Source: Amycolatopsis acidiphila (lineage in GTDB: Bacteria > Actinomycetota > Actinomycetes > Mycobacteriales > Pseudonocardiaceae). Taken from it: a stretch of 64,000 nt of DNA. The notes beneath the pieces were generated by a model. That model was not told where the DNA came from and did not search any database. It saw only the letters and a program-made list of their open reading frames with translations. The translations under genes were made by a program, and so were the position numbers. The DNA lies in assembly GCF_021391495.1 (NCBI RefSeq), contig NZ_CP090063.1:1860001-1924000 (forward strand), in the 5' to 3' direction. This document shows, in pieces, positions 18,631-27,819 of this stretch (within the stretch, counting starts at the first letter, position 1; every line of letters begins with the position of its first letter).

Positions 18631-19987
18631 CGGCGTCCAGCGCGCCCGCGGCGTCGACCATGCCGTGCCCGTAGAACCCGTTGTAGCCGGTGTATCCGGT
18701 GCAGAACGCGTCCTGATGCCCGTCGCCGGTGAGGTCGTAGTCGGTGGGGCACGGCATCGGCCGCGCGCCCTGGAACAGCGCGGCCCGCAACTGCCGTGCG
18801 CTCAGCCCCTGATGCGCGGAGGCGACGAGTGCGGCCACACCCGCGGCGTGCGGCGCCGCCATCGACGTCCCGCACATGGACGCGTACCCGCCCGGCACGG
18901 TCGAGAGCACGCAGTCGCCCCGAGCCCCGCCCGGTGCCGCCAGATCCACGACGCCCAGCCCGTACGAGCTGTAGCCGGCCTTCACCCCGTCCCGCCCGAC
19001 GGCGGACACCGTCACCGCGTCCCGCAGCCCCGCGGGCAGTTCTTCACAGCTCGACGGAGTCGGCGACACGCCCGAGCGCGGTGACGGCGTCAGGTTCACC
19101 GACTCGTTCGTCGCCGCCGCGATGTCGAGGGTGCCCTGAGCCGTCGCGTACTCCTCCGCACGCGCGATCGCCTCGTGCACGACCGGGTAGCCCTCGCGCC
19201 GCGCGCACGACACGCCCCACGGATCGACCGAGAAACTCGTGTTGACCACCGGCAGGTGCCGCCCCGCCGCCCACATCAGCCCGCACACCGCCGCCTCGGG
19301 ATCGACGTAGCCGTCGTCGTCGATCACCTTCACCGACGCCACCCGGACCCTGGGCGCGACCCCCGTGATCCCCTTGCCGTCGTCCGCGGCCGCGATGAGC
19401 CCCGCGACATGCGTGCCGTGTGCCGAGGTGGTCGGCTGCCAGGCGTTCGCGGCACGGTCCGGCACGCCGCTCAGGCACCCCGCGGAATCGTTCCGGTCGA
19501 TCGCCTGGGCCAGGTCGGGATGTGCCGGGTCGACCCCGGAGTCCAGGACGCCCACGACGACGTCCGGGCTGCCGGTGCCCCCGATCGCGTCGACCGCCGC
19601 CATGTCCCACTGCTCGTCGGTCCGGTCCACCCCCGGCACCGTGGCCGACGACACCTCCGCGCGCCGCTGGGTGACCGGGCGCCGGACCTCCTGCGCGCTG
19701 AACGCCCTGTCCGGCCCGAACTTCGCCGCGAAACCGGGATCGGTCGACGTCACGACGCCTACACTGATCTGTGGGTAGTAGATCGCGGACTGCCCGCAGG
19801 CCGCGCCGACCTGGCGGTCGGCCTGGGTCTCGGGCGTGCCGCGGTCGAACACCACCAGGTAGCGCACCGTGCGACCGGTGTCGCCGCAACCCGGGTCCGG
19901 CTGGTCCGCGGCGGCGACGGGGAAGGGCGCGGCGGCCAGCAGCGCGGCACATGTGCCGAGCGTGAGGGACCGTCCGAAGCCGGACAC
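18608..19987 (-). CDS. Secreted S8 (subtilisin-like) serine protease
   Basis: 459 residues. Signal peptide (LGTCAALLAAAPFPVAAA) then a propeptide-like region (VRYLVVFDRG, ending around residue 125). The catalytic domain has Asp in VVVGVLDSGVDPAHPDL, His in SAHGTHVAGLIAA and Ser in CGTSMAAPHAAGVAAL. Several cysteines and a TGDGHQDAFC segment near the end suggest disulfides and perhaps a calcium site. No C-terminal membrane anchor is seen, which argues against a mycosin. Extracellular protease; target unknown. Confidence 0.9.
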   Translation of the reverse strand: MSGFGRSLTLGTCAALLAAAPFPVAAADQPDPGCGDTGRTVRYLVVFDRGTPETQADRQVGAACGQSAIYYPQISVGVVTSTDPGFAAKFGPDRAFSAQEVRRPVTQRRAEVSSATVPGVDRTDEQWDMAAVDAIGGTGSPDVVVGVLDSGVDPAHPDLAQAIDRNDSAGCLSGVPDRAANAWQPTTSAHGTHVAGLIAAADDGKGITGVAPRVRVASVKVIDDDGYVDPEAAVCGLMWAAGRHLPVVNTSFSVDPWGVSCARREGYPVVHEAIARAEEYATAQGTLDIAAATNESVNLTPSPRSGVSPTPSSCEELPAGLRDAVTVSAVGRDGVKAGYSSYGLGVVDLAAPGGARGDCVLSTVPGGYASMCGTSMAAPHAAGVAALVASAHQGLSARQLRAALFQGARPMPCPTDYDLTGDGHQDAFCTGYTGYNGFYGHGMVDAAGALDAVSAAAGG

Positions 19988-20461
19988 CGGCGAAACCTCC
20001 AGGGGACCAGCGGTATCAGCCGCACGCTAGGACACCGCCGCAGCCGCGACAAGCGGAACCGCGAAGTTCGCCCGGCCGGGCGGGCGCGACCTGCGCCGCG
20101 CGGCTCCGGGCACGTCGTGTGGGATACTCGGGGTGGCCGCCGAGCCGGGACGCCCGTCAACCGCGGTGCGAACCGGCGCCGATGGCCCGGTGACGTGCGG
20201 GAAGAGCGCCAGGTCGTCGCCGCCCGGGAGCGGGCGGCTCGACGACGTGGGAGGCGGAGCGGGAAGCCGCCGGCCCGGCCGGCACGTGATCGAGTAGACC
20301 TGCCTTCGGCGGGTGCCGGACATCCGGCGCCGTCGTGGCGAGAGAGGCACAGGATTCCCGTCGGTGGTGACCACCACGGCGGAACAGACAGGAAGGGGCC
20401 CCTGCGCGGCCGCGTCCTTCCAGCATCGGCTGGCAGACGCGCCCGGGGGCGGAGGAGACAG
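19988..20461. other. 474-bp intergenic region: subtilisin promoter and long rne leader
   Basis: No convincing gene is seen. On the plus strand GATACT (20123-20128) could be the -10 of an rne promoter, giving a leader of about 325 nt. The leader contains GGTGGT-G-ACCACC (about 20365-20380) and other short hairpins, and ends with GGAGGAGACAG before the rne ATG. A long structured leader would fit the RNase E autoregulation known in other bacteria; this is inference. The subtilisin promoter must lie near 19990-20060 on the minus strand. Confidence 0.35.
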
Positions 20462-23400
20462 ATGACGAACGCGGAAACACCCGCCGAGAACACCGGCGGG
20501 GACACCGCCGCACCTACCGGCCCGCTGGGCGAACTGCCCGCCCGGGTGCGGGTTCACGCCCTGGCGAAGCTGCTCGGGTCGAACAGCAGGGACGTGCTGG
20601 CGAAACTGACCGAACTGGGGGAGACCGCCCGCAGCGCCCAGTCGAGCGTGCCCAAGGACGTGGCGATCAGGGTGGCCGAGGCCCTCGCTGGCCCGGCCGA
20701 GGAGCCCACGGCCGCTGAGGTCGCGGCCGTGGCACAGGCCGAGCCGGAGGCGCCGGAGTCCGACACGACCGAGATCACCGCGGCCCCCGACGTGGAGGAA
20801 GCCGCACCGGAGCGCCAGCCCGCCGGTAGGCGGTCGATGGCCCACGTTCCGGTGTTCGCGGCCCCGTCGCCGGTGTTCCTGCCGCCCGAGCCGCCTGCCG
20901 CCCGGCCCGAGCCGACGCAGCAGCAGCAGGACGAGCCCGTCGCCCAGGAGGAGCCCGCCGAGGCGCCCGAGCGCGACAGGGACGACGACGGCGACGACGC
21001 GAATGGCCGGCGCCGCCGGCGTCGTGGCCGTCGTGGCCGTGGCCGGGGCAAGGGCGGTGACGAGGGCTCGTCGAACGAGGACGAGAGCACCGACCAGCCG
21101 GAACATGCCGACGAGGACAAGCCGGCCCCGGCGCAGGACGAGCGCAAGCCCGATGCCGACGCCGAGAGCGACGACGAGGACTCGGACGACACCGATGCCG
21201 GCAGCCGCCGTCGTCGGCGTCGCCGCCGCCGCAAGGCCTCGGAGGACGACAACGCCGAGCCCACGACCGGCGACGACCCGCCGAACACCGTCGTGCACGT
21301 CCGCGAGGCCAAGGGCGAGGACAAGAGCAACGGCAGGGAAGCCAAGGCCGACAAGGCTGACAAGGGCGACAAGGGCGACGGGGTCCGCAGCGTGCGCGGC
21401 TCCACCCGGCTCGAAGCCAAGCGCCAGCGCCGCCGCGACGGCCGTGAAGCGGGCCGCCGCCGCGCGCCGATCCTCTCCGAGGCCGAGTTCCTGGCCCGGC
21501 GTGAGGCGGTCGAGCGCACCATGGTCGTGGCCGAGCGCGGCGACCACACGCAGATCGGCGTGCTCGAGGACGGCGTGCTGGTCGAGCACTTCGTGACCTC
21601 GTCGGGCAGCGGCTCGATCGTCGGCAACGTCTACCTGGGCCGGGTGCAGAACGTGCTGCCCTCGATGGAGGCGGCGTTCGTCGACATCGGGCGTGGCCGC
21701 AACGCGGTGCTCTACGCCGGTGAGGTCGACTGGGACGCCGCCGGCCTGGAAGGCAAGTCCCGCAAGATCGAGCAGGCGCTCTCCAGCGGTGACAACGTGC
21801 TGGTCCAGGTCACGAAGGACCCGGTCGGCCACAAGGGCGCGCGGCTCACCACGCAGATCTCGCTGCCGGGACGGTTCCTGGTGTACGTGCCCGCGGGCGG
21901 GGCCACCGGCATCTCCCGGAAGCTGCCGGAGAACGAGCGTCGCCGGCTCAAGGACATCCTCAAGCGCATCGTCCCCGAGGACGCGGGCGTCATCATCCGC
22001 ACCGCGTCGGAGGGCATCAGCGAGGAGGAGCTCGAGCGCGACGTCCGCCGCCTGAAGGCCCAGTGGGAGATCATCAAGGAGAAGGCGGGCGCGGCTTCGA
22101 GCGGCAAGAAGTCGTCCGCGCCGACGATGCTCTACGAGGAGCCGGACCTGCTGGTGAAGGTCGTCCGCGACCTGTTCACCGAGGACTTCGCGAAGCTCGA
22201 GGTCCAGGGCGACACGGCGTGGGAGACGATCAACGCCTACGTCGGGCACGTGGCGCCGGACCTCGCCCCTCGGCTCAAGCGCTACGTCGGCACCGGTGAC
22301 GTGCTCTCCGAGTACCGGATCGACGAGCAGATCACGAAGGCGCTCGACCGCAAGGTGTGGCTGCCCTCGGGCGGCTACCTGGTCATCGACCGCACCGAGG
22401 CGATGACCGTCATCGACGTCAACACCGGCAAGTTCACCGGCTCCGGGGGCAACCTCGAGGAGACGGTGACCCGGAACAACCTGGAGTCCGCCGAGGAGAT
22501 CGTGCGCCAGCTGCGGCTGCGCGACATCGGCGGCATCATCGTGATCGACTTCATCGACATGGTGCTGGAGTCCAACCGCGAGCTGGTGCTGCGGCGGCTG
22601 ACCGAATGCCTCGGCCGGGACCGCACCCGCCACCAGGTGGCCGAGGTGACGTCGCTGGGCCTGGTGCAGATGACCCGCAAGAAGGTCGGCACCGGACTGC
22701 TGGAGGCGTTCTCGACGCCGTGTGAGCACTGCAAGGGCCGCGGCGTGATCGTCTCGACCGAGCTGTCGCGCCTGTCGAACGCGAACGGTTCCAACGGCAA
22801 CGGCGGTGGTGGCGGTGGGCACCAGCACGGCGGCGGTGGCTCCCGGCGCTCGCGAGGCCGGGGCAAGGCCGAGGAGCCGCAGGAGCAGCGCGGTGAGGCC
22901 GGGCGCACGCCCGAGCGGCGGGAGTCGGTGGTCACGGCCGTCCAGGCCATGGCGAACGCCGCGAAGCTGGCCTCGACGGGCAAGCCCGAGGGCGAGGAGA
23001 CCGCGGAGGATGGGGTGTCGGCCGCGCTGAACGGCCGGCACACGCCCGAGGAGCAGGCAGGCCCGGAGGCGGCCCAGGCCGAGACGGACGAGCTGGCCTC
23101 GGCCGGGTCGACGCCCGCCGAGACGCCTGCCGAGGCCGCCCAGGCGCCGTTCGGCACGGGCACCGCGGATGACGCGGAGGCCGCCCAGGCGTCGTCCGGC
23201 AAGGGCATCGCCGGCGACGTGGAGTCCACCCAGGCCGAGGCCGCACCCGAGGCCGGGTCTGGGCCCGCTGCCGGAGCCGCACCCGAGGCCCCTGCCGGGG
23301 CCGGACCAGAGGCCGCTGTCGAGGCGGGACCTGACGTCCCGGCTGCCGAGGCCGCGCCTGAGGCTCCGGCCACGGCGCCTACCCCGGTCGACGCCGCTCC

Positions 23401-23764
23401 CGAGGCTCCGGCCGACGCGGCCGAGGCCGCGCCTGACACCCCGTCCGCGACCTCGGACGCCGCGCCTGCGGCCTGGGATGCCACTTCCCCGGCGGCAGCC
23501 GAGGCGTCGAATGCCATCTCCACGAGCTCGGACGCCGCGCCTGCGGCCTCGGAAGCTGCGTCTGCGGCTTCCCCGTCCGCGGTCGAGGCCCCCAGCGCCG
23601 AGCCCGAGCGCACGTCCACGCCAGAGCCCGCCGGGGACGCGCAGGAGCAGGCGGAGCCCGAGGTCGAGGTGCCGACTCCGGCTGTGCGCACTGCCCGTCG
23701 GCGTCCGCGCCGTGCGGCGTCGCGCCCGGCAGGCCCCCCGGTGCACGCCTCGGACCAGAGCTGA
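20462..23764 (+). CDS. rne: Ribonuclease E/G with N-terminal IF2-N domain and long Ala/Glu-rich tail
   Basis: About 1100 residues. Residues 30-75 (VRVHALAKLLGSNSRDVLAKLTELG) form an IF2-N module of the kind found at the start of translation factor IF2. An acidic/basic disordered linker (about 80-330) with RRRRRGRRGRGRGK-type clusters follows. The S1 domain begins near 380 (GNVYLGRVQNVLPSMEAAFVDIG). The catalytic aspartates are in VIDVNTGKFTG (about 652) and VIDFIDM (about 695), and the zinc-link cysteines in CEHCKGRG (about 754, 757). The last 320 residues are low complexity, rich in APEA repeats, and probably a scaffold. Initiates mRNA decay and rRNA processing. The ATG follows GGAGGAGACAG. 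Open frame upstream of 20462 is antisense shadow. Confidence 0.95.
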   Translation: MTNAETPAENTGGDTAAPTGPLGELPARVRVHALAKLLGSNSRDVLAKLTELGETARSAQSSVPKDVAIRVAEALAGPAEEPTAAEVAAVAQAEPEAPESDTTEITAAPDVEEAAPERQPAGRRSMAHVPVFAAPSPVFLPPEPPAARPEPTQQQQDEPVAQEEPAEAPERDRDDDGDDANGRRRRRRGRRGRGRGKGGDEGSSNEDESTDQPEHADEDKPAPAQDERKPDADAESDDEDSDDTDAGSRRRRRRRRRKASEDDNAEPTTGDDPPNTVVHVREAKGEDKSNGREAKADKADKGDKGDGVRSVRGSTRLEAKRQRRRDGREAGRRRAPILSEAEFLARREAVERTMVVAERGDHTQIGVLEDGVLVEHFVTSSGSGSIVGNVYLGRVQNVLPSMEAAFVDIGRGRNAVLYAGEVDWDAAGLEGKSRKIEQALSSGDNVLVQVTKDPVGHKGARLTTQISLPGRFLVYVPAGGATGISRKLPENERRRLKDILKRIVPEDAGVIIRTASEGISEEELERDVRRLKAQWEIIKEKAGAASSGKKSSAPTMLYEEPDLLVKVVRDLFTEDFAKLEVQGDTAWETINAYVGHVAPDLAPRLKRYVGTGDVLSEYRIDEQITKALDRKVWLPSGGYLVIDRTEAMTVIDVNTGKFTGSGGNLEETVTRNNLESAEEIVRQLRLRDIGGIIVIDFIDMVLESNRELVLRRLTECLGRDRTRHQVAEVTSLGLVQMTRKKVGTGLLEAFSTPCEHCKGRGVIVSTELSRLSNANGSNGNGGGGGGHQHGGGGSRRSRGRGKAEEPQEQRGEAGRTPERRESVVTAVQAMANAAKLASTGKPEGEETAEDGVSAALNGRHTPEEQAGPEAAQAETDELASAGSTPAETPAEAAQAPFGTGTADDAEAAQASSGKGIAGDVESTQAEAAPEAGSGPAAGAAPEAPAGAGPEAAVEAGPDVPAAEAAPEAPATAPTPVDAAPEAPADAAEAAPDTPSATSDAAPAAWDATSPAAAEASNAISTSSDAAPAASEAASAASPSAVEAPSAEPERTSTPEPAGDAQEQAEPEVEVPTPAVRTARRRPRRAASRPAGPPVHASDQS

Positions 23765-23774
23765 GCAGTGAAGA

Positions 23775-23804
23775 GCACCCCGGTGTGCACCAGCACCGGG
23801 GTGC
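23775..23804 (+). terminator. Hairpin terminator after rne
   Basis: GCACCCCGGTG (23775-23785) and CACCGGGGTGC (23794-23804) form a perfect 11-bp stem with an 8-nt loop, 11 bp after the rne stop. No strong U-run follows. Separates rne from the rplU-rpmA-obgE operon. Confidence 0.7.
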
Positions 23805-23918
23805 CCCGTAACCTATATGACGGCCCGCCTGCGTGTGGGCCATGGCGCGATAACCGGACCGCACAGTGCGGGCCGTATCGCAAGCCCTCACCCATTGTCG
23901 AGTAAGCAGGAGACTTCC
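23805..23918 (+). promoter_or_regulatory. rplU promoter and structured leader
   Basis: TAACCT/TATATG around 23809-23820 are possible -10 elements. The leader contains a strong hairpin at 23855-23875: CCGCAC-A-GTGCGG extended by CGG/CCG across one mismatch. CAGGAGA precedes the GTG. Ribosomal-protein leaders are often autoregulatory; a specific L21 leader class cannot be assigned from sequence alone. Confidence 0.35.
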
Positions 23919-24233
23919 GTGTCGGCGTACGCGATCGTCAAGACCGGCGGCAAGCAGTACAAGGTGGCCGTCGGCGACGTCGTCGAGGTCGAAAAGCTCG
24001 AGGGCGAGCCGGGCACCGAGCACACCTTCCCCGCCGTGTTGTACGTCGACGGCGGCGAGGTCACCACGGACGCCGACGCGTTGGCGAAGGTCTCGGTCAC
24101 CGGCAAGGTCGTCGAGCAGACCAAGGGTCCCAAGATCCGCATCCACAAGTTCAAGAACAAGACCGGCTACCACAAGCGCCAGGGGCACCGGCAGAAGCTG
24201 ACCCGCGTCGAGGTCACCGGAATCAGCAAGTAA
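23919..24233 (+). CDS. rplU: 50S ribosomal protein L21
   Basis: 104 residues from GTG 23919, which follows [33 protein letters not shown] is the L21 signature, and the basic C-terminus [21 protein letters not shown] binds 23S rRNA. First gene of rplU-rpmA-obgE. The frame extends upstream, but that part encodes the leader hairpin and is not protein-like. Confidence 0.96.
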   Translation: MSAYAIVKTGGKQYKVAVGDVVEVEKLEGEPGTEHTFPAVLYVDGGEVTTDADALAKVSVTGKVVEQTKGPKIRIHKFKNKTGYHKRQGHRQKLTRVEVTGISK

Positions 24234-24247
24234 GGAGCTGAGCACTT

Positions 24248-24505
24248 ATGGCACACAAGAAGGGTGCTTCCAGCTCCCGCAACGGTCGTGACTCGAACCC
24301 CCAGTACCTGGGCGTCAAGCGGTACGGCGGCCAGGTCGTCCAGGCGGGCGAGATCCTGGTCCGTCAGCGGGGCACCAAGTTCCACCCCGGCGTGAACGTC
24401 GGCCGCGGCGGTGACGACACGCTGTTCGCGCTCGCCGCCGGTGCGGTCGAGTTCGGTGCGAAGCGTGGCCGCAAGACGGTCAACATCGTCCCGGTCGAGG
24501 CCTGA
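24248..24505 (+). CDS. rpmA: 50S ribosomal protein L27
   Basis: 85 residues. Starts [17 protein letters not shown], without the cleavable N-terminal extension of Firmicutes L27, so the tail reaching the peptidyl-transferase centre is made directly. [27 protein letters not shown] is the family core. AAGGAG overlaps the rplU stop, coupling the two. A strong terminator follows. Confidence 0.96.
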   Translation: MAHKKGASSSRNGRDSNPQYLGVKRYGGQVVQAGEILVRQRGTKFHPGVNVGRGGDDTLFALAAGAVEFGAKRGRKTVNIVPVEA

Positions 24506-24517
24506 CGCGCGACAAAT

Positions 24518-24563
24518 GGGCGACGTGTGTCCGCGGAATACGCGGACCGCGTCGCCCGTTTTT
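24518..24563 (+). terminator. Rho-independent terminator after rpmA
   Basis: GGGCGACG (24518-24525) pairs with CGTCGCCC (24550-24557), with an inner GTCCGCG/CGCGGAC stem, followed by GTTTTTG. One of few terminators here with a real T-run. It implies that obgE has its own promoter or depends on read-through. Confidence 0.85.
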
Positions 24564-24664
24564 GTGTCTGTCGGAGGGCTGAGCCCCCCATATCCCCACG
24601 GTGCTCCTACTGACCCGGAGTGGTCGCGCTGGCAAGCACCAGCAGTACTTTCGAAAGGCTCGAC

Positions 24665-26116
24665 ATGGCGTCCCGGTTCGTTGACCGCGCGGTGATCCAG
24701 GTGGCCGCCGGTAACGGCGGGAACGGGTGCGCCTCGGTGCACCGCGAGAAGTTCAAGCCCCTCGGCGGCCCTGACGGCGGCAATGGCGGCAATGGCGGCG
24801 ACGTGCTGCTGGTCGTCGATCCCAACGTGCACACCCTGCTCGACTTCCACTTCCGCCCGCACGCCAGCGCCGGCAACGGCAAGCAGGGCCAGGGCAGCCA
24901 CCGCGCGGGCGCGGCCGGCCAGTCGCTGGAGCTGAAAGTCCCGGCCGGCACCGTGGTGATGACCGAGAGCGGCGAGGTGCTGGCGGACCTGACCGGCCCC
25001 GGCACCACGTTCGTCGCCGCCCAGGGCGGCCGCGGCGGCCTCGGCAACGCGGCGCTCGCCTCGCGGGCGCGCAAGGCGCCTGGGTTCGCGTTGCTCGGCG
25101 AGTCGGGCGAGGCGCGTTCGCTCGTGCTGGAGCTGCGCTCGGTCGCGGACGTCGGACTGGTCGGGTTCCCGTCCGCGGGCAAGTCGTCGCTGATCTCGGT
25201 GCTGTCCGCGGCGAAGCCGAAGATCGCCGACTACCCGTTCACCACGCTGGTGCCGAACCTCGGCGTCGTGACGGCGGGGGAGACGGTGTTCACGATGGCC
25301 GACGTGCCGGGGCTGATCCCCGGTGCCAGCGAGGGCAAGGGGCTGGGCCTGGACTTCCTGCGCCACATCGAGCGTTGCGCGGTGCTGGTGCACGTCGTCG
25401 ACTGCGCCACCTTCGAGCCCGGCCGTGACCCGGTGTCCGATGTGGACGCTCTGGAGGAGGAGCTCGCCCGCTACACCCCGGGCCTGGGCGGCGAGCTCGG
25501 CGACCGGCCGCGCGTGGTCGTGCTGAACAAGGTCGACGTGCCCGACGCCGCCGAGATGGCCGAGATGATGCGTCCGGAGTTCGAGGCGCGCGGCCTGCCG
25601 GTGTTCGAGATCTCCACCGCCACCCGGCACGGCCTGCGTGAGCTGACGTACGCGCTCGGCGCCATCGTGGAGAAGTTCCGCGCGGAGCAGCCGACCCCGG
25701 AGGCCGAGCGCATCGTGCTGCGGCCGCAGGCGGTCGACGATGCGGGATTCACCGTCGAGCCCGACCCCGAGGAGCCGGACGGCTTCGTCGTCCGGGGCAC
25801 GCGTCCTGAGCGCTGGATCCGCCAGACCGACTTCGGCAACGACGAGGCTGTTGGCTACCTCGCCGACAGGCTGAACCGGCTCGGTGTGGAGGAGCGGCTC
25901 GCGCGCATGGGTGCCGAGCCCGGATGCCCGGTCACGATCGGCGAGGTGACCTTCGACTGGCAGCCGTCCACGCCAGGCGTGGTGCAGCACCTGTCGGGCC
26001 GTGGCACTGATGTCCGGCTCGAGGACAACAGCCGGGTGTCCGCGGCGCAGCGCAAGGAAGCCCGCCGCATCCGCCGGGACGGAGTGTCCGAGTCCGAACT
26101 GGACGACGACGAGTGA
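24665..26116 (+). CDS. obgE: Obg-family GTPase (CgtA)
   Basis: 483 residues. The N-terminal glycine-rich Obg domain ([32 protein letters not shown]) is followed by the G domain from about residue 160: P-loop [10 protein letters not shown], switch [26 protein letters not shown], and NKVD. The C-terminal OCT domain includes [27 protein letters not shown]. An acidic tail (SESELDDDE) ends the protein. Acts in 50S assembly and stress/growth control. GAAAGG precedes the ATG. The stop overlaps the GTG of the next small frame. Confidence 0.95.
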   Translation: MASRFVDRAVIQVAAGNGGNGCASVHREKFKPLGGPDGGNGGNGGDVLLVVDPNVHTLLDFHFRPHASAGNGKQGQGSHRAGAAGQSLELKVPAGTVVMTESGEVLADLTGPGTTFVAAQGGRGGLGNAALASRARKAPGFALLGESGEARSLVLELRSVADVGLVGFPSAGKSSLISVLSAAKPKIADYPFTTLVPNLGVVTAGETVFTMADVPGLIPGASEGKGLGLDFLRHIERCAVLVHVVDCATFEPGRDPVSDVDALEEELARYTPGLGGELGDRPRVVVLNKVDVPDAAEMAEMMRPEFEARGLPVFEISTATRHGLRELTYALGAIVEKFRAEQPTPEAERIVLRPQAVDDAGFTVEPDPEEPDGFVVRGTRPERWIRQTDFGNDEAVGYLADRLNRLGVEERLARMGAEPGCPVTIGEVTFDWQPSTPGVVQHLSGRGTDVRLEDNSRVSAAQRKEARRIRRDGVSESELDDDE

Positions 26117-26403
26117 GCGAGCTCGCGAGCGCGTGTGGTGAAACGGCGGTGTGGCGCGTGCGGCCGGTGAGCACGGTGGTAGTGCTGGCGCGGCCGGTGA
26201 GCACGGCAGGGCGGCGTGTGCAGCCGGTGAACACGGCAGGGCTGCGGGCGTGGCCGGTGGACATGCCAGGGCTGCGTGCGTGGCGGGTTGACACGGCTGT
26301 ACTGCGGGCGCGGCCGACGAACATGGCGGGCCTGCTAGCGCGGCCGGTGGAAGTGGCAGGGCTGCGGGTGCGGGCGATGAGCGCAGGCGAGGCGGCGGCG
26401 TGA
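26113..26403 (+). CDS. 96-aa open frame made largely of a 10-residue repeat
   Basis: The GTG overlaps the obgE stop by 4 bp (GTGA), and its stop overlaps the proB GTG in the same way. Residues 16-85 are seven copies of a decapeptide of the form [10 protein letters not shown], encoded by a 30-bp tandem repeat. Nothing resembles a known domain. The perfect end overlaps and the period being a multiple of three fit a translated coupling frame between obgE and proB. Whether the protein has a function or is only a by-product of repeat growth is open. proB's own ribosome site is weak. Confidence 0.35.
   Translation: MSELASACGETAVWRVRPVSTVVVLARPVSTAGRRVQPVNTAGLRAWPVDMPGLRAWRVDTAVLRARPTNMAGLLARPVEVAGLRVRAMSAGEAAA
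26158..26367 (+). repeat. 30-bp tandem repeat, seven degenerate copies
   Basis: Each copy reads roughly CGGCCGGTGAGCACGGCAGG followed by CTGCGGGCG, with scattered substitutions. Lies between obgE and proB and keeps one frame open throughout. Confidence 0.75.
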
Positions 26404-27509
26404 GCGTGACCCGGAAGGCCGTGGCCGACGCGGAGCGCCTGGTCGTCAAGGTCGGTTCGTCGGCGCTCACCACCGCCGGGCACGGTCTGGACGTCGAGCG
26501 GCTCAATGCGCTCGTGGACGCCATCGCCGGCCGGATCGCCCGGGGCGGCCAGCTGGTGCTGGTGTCCTCGGGCGCCATCGGCGCCGGGCTGGCGCCGCTC
26601 GCGCTCGGCAAGCGTCCGCGTGACCTCGCCACCCAGCAAGCGGCCGCGAGTGTCGGGCAGCTGCAGCTCGCGCACGCCTACGCCGAGTCGTTCGGGCGGT
26701 ACTCGCTCACCGTTGGCCAGGTGCTGCTGACCTCGGACGACGTGGTGCGCCGCTCGCACTACCGCAACGCGCAGCGCACCTTCTCCCGGTTGCTTGCGCT
26801 GGGCGCGGTGCCGGTGGTGAACGAGAACGACACGGTCGCCACGGAGGAGATCCGTTTCGGCGACAACGACCGGCTCGCCGCTCTCGTCGCCCATCTCATC
26901 GGCGCCGACGCGCTTGTCCTGCTGTCCGATGTGGACGGCCTGTACGACGGCGATCCCCGTGACGGCGCGACACGTAAGGTCGCCGAAGTCGCGGACGACG
27001 CCGACGTCCAGGGCATCTCCGTCGGCATGTCCAGCTCTGGACTCGGCACCGGCGGGATGGTCTCGAAGCTCGCCGCCGCTCGGACGGCAGCGGCTGCCGG
27101 CATTCCGGTGTTGCTGGCCTCAGCCTCCGAGGCGGCGCGCGCCCTGACCACGGCCGAGGTCGGGACCGCTTTCGCGGCGGCGGACTCCCGGCTGTCGGCC
27201 CGCCGGTTCTGGCTCGGCTACGCCGCGGGCCCGACCGGACGCCTCCAGCTCGACGATGGCGCTGTCGCGGCCGTCGTCCGGCGCCGGCGTTCGCTGTTGG
27301 CGGCCGGCGTCACCGGTGTGAGCGGAGACTTCCAGGCGGGCGACGTGGTCGAGCTGGTGGACCCGGCCCAGCGAGTGGTGGCACGCGGGGTCGTCGCCTT
27401 CGACGCCGGTGAGCTGCCTGAGCTCATCGGCCGCTCCAGCCACGAGCTACCCCCCGAGCAACGTCGCGAAGTAGTCCACGCCGACGACCTGGTGCCGCTG
27501 CGCCACTGA
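26400..27509 (+). CDS. proB: Glutamate 5-kinase
   Basis: 369 residues. Amino-acid kinase domain ([61 protein letters not shown]) and a C-terminal PUA domain ([27 protein letters not shown]). First step of proline synthesis: glutamate to glutamyl-5-phosphate. GTG 26400 overlaps the preceding repeat-encoded frame. The obgE-proB order is conserved in actinobacteria; proA is not adjacent here because a repeat array and an MHS transporter follow. Confidence 0.95.
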   Translation: MSVTRKAVADAERLVVKVGSSALTTAGHGLDVERLNALVDAIAGRIARGGQLVLVSSGAIGAGLAPLALGKRPRDLATQQAAASVGQLQLAHAYAESFGRYSLTVGQVLLTSDDVVRRSHYRNAQRTFSRLLALGAVPVVNENDTVATEEIRFGDNDRLAALVAHLIGADALVLLSDVDGLYDGDPRDGATRKVAEVADDADVQGISVGMSSSGLGTGGMVSKLAAARTAAAAGIPVLLASASEAARALTTAEVGTAFAAADSRLSARRFWLGYAAGPTGRLQLDDGAVAAVVRRRRSLLAAGVTGVSGDFQAGDVVELVDPAQRVVARGVVAFDAGELPELIGRSSHELPPEQRREVVHADDLVPLRH

Positions 27510-27819
27510 CGCTCCCACTGTAGGAGCGGCGGCAGGCGCCGCGCCGCCGACGCCAGCCGCAGCGCGGGCGCCGCCGTGCCAGCCATGCCACGGCGTCAGC
27601 CGCGCCGTACTGCCGGCCATGCCGCAGTGCCAGCGGTGCCGGAGTACCAGCCATGCCGCACTGCCACCCGTGCCGGAGTACCAGCCATGCCGCACTGCCA
27701 CCCGTGCCGGAGTACCAGCCATGCCGCACTGCCACCCGTGCCGGAGTACCAGCCATGCCGCAGTACCAGCCATGCCGCAGTGCCAGCCATGCCGCAGTGC
27801 CAGCTGGGGCGCCGCGGCG
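27510..27819. other. 310-bp gap between proB and the MHS transporter
   Basis: Occupied almost wholly by a 17-bp tandem array (27585-27805). The first 75 bp are GC-rich with short GGCGGC/GCCGCC symmetry that could end proB transcription. No gene is seen; frames open through the array on both strands are by-products of the repeat. Confidence 0.6.
27585..27805. repeat. 17-bp tandem repeat, 13 copies, with 34-bp higher-order unit
   Basis: The units alternate between ATGCCGCACTGCCACCC and GTGCCGGAGTACCAGCC, the pair repeating nearly identically three times (27653-27754). It is flanked by ATGCCGCAGTGCCAGCC-type units on both sides. The outer copies (27585-27618) are more degenerate. The period is not a multiple of three. 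Confidence 0.85.

Noticed and set aside
18608..19987. Mycosin of a type VII secretion system
   Set aside because: No C-terminal membrane anchor and no ESX genes nearby; a general secreted subtilisin fits better.
19175..20461. Extension of the RNase E frame by 429 codons upstream
   Set aside because: This part is antisense of the subtilisin gene and then a non-coding leader; the IF2-N domain starts right after the ATG at 20462, which has a good ribosome site.
20027..23746. A 1239-codon open frame antisense to RNase E
   Set aside because: Shadow of a high-GC gene with strong third-base bias; composition is Arg/Gly/Leu-rich with no domain, and the plus-strand product is a clear RNase E.
27585..27805. 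CRISPR array
   Set aside because: Units of 17 bp lie head to tail without unique spacers; also true of the 25-bp and 30-bp arrays. No cas genes nearby.
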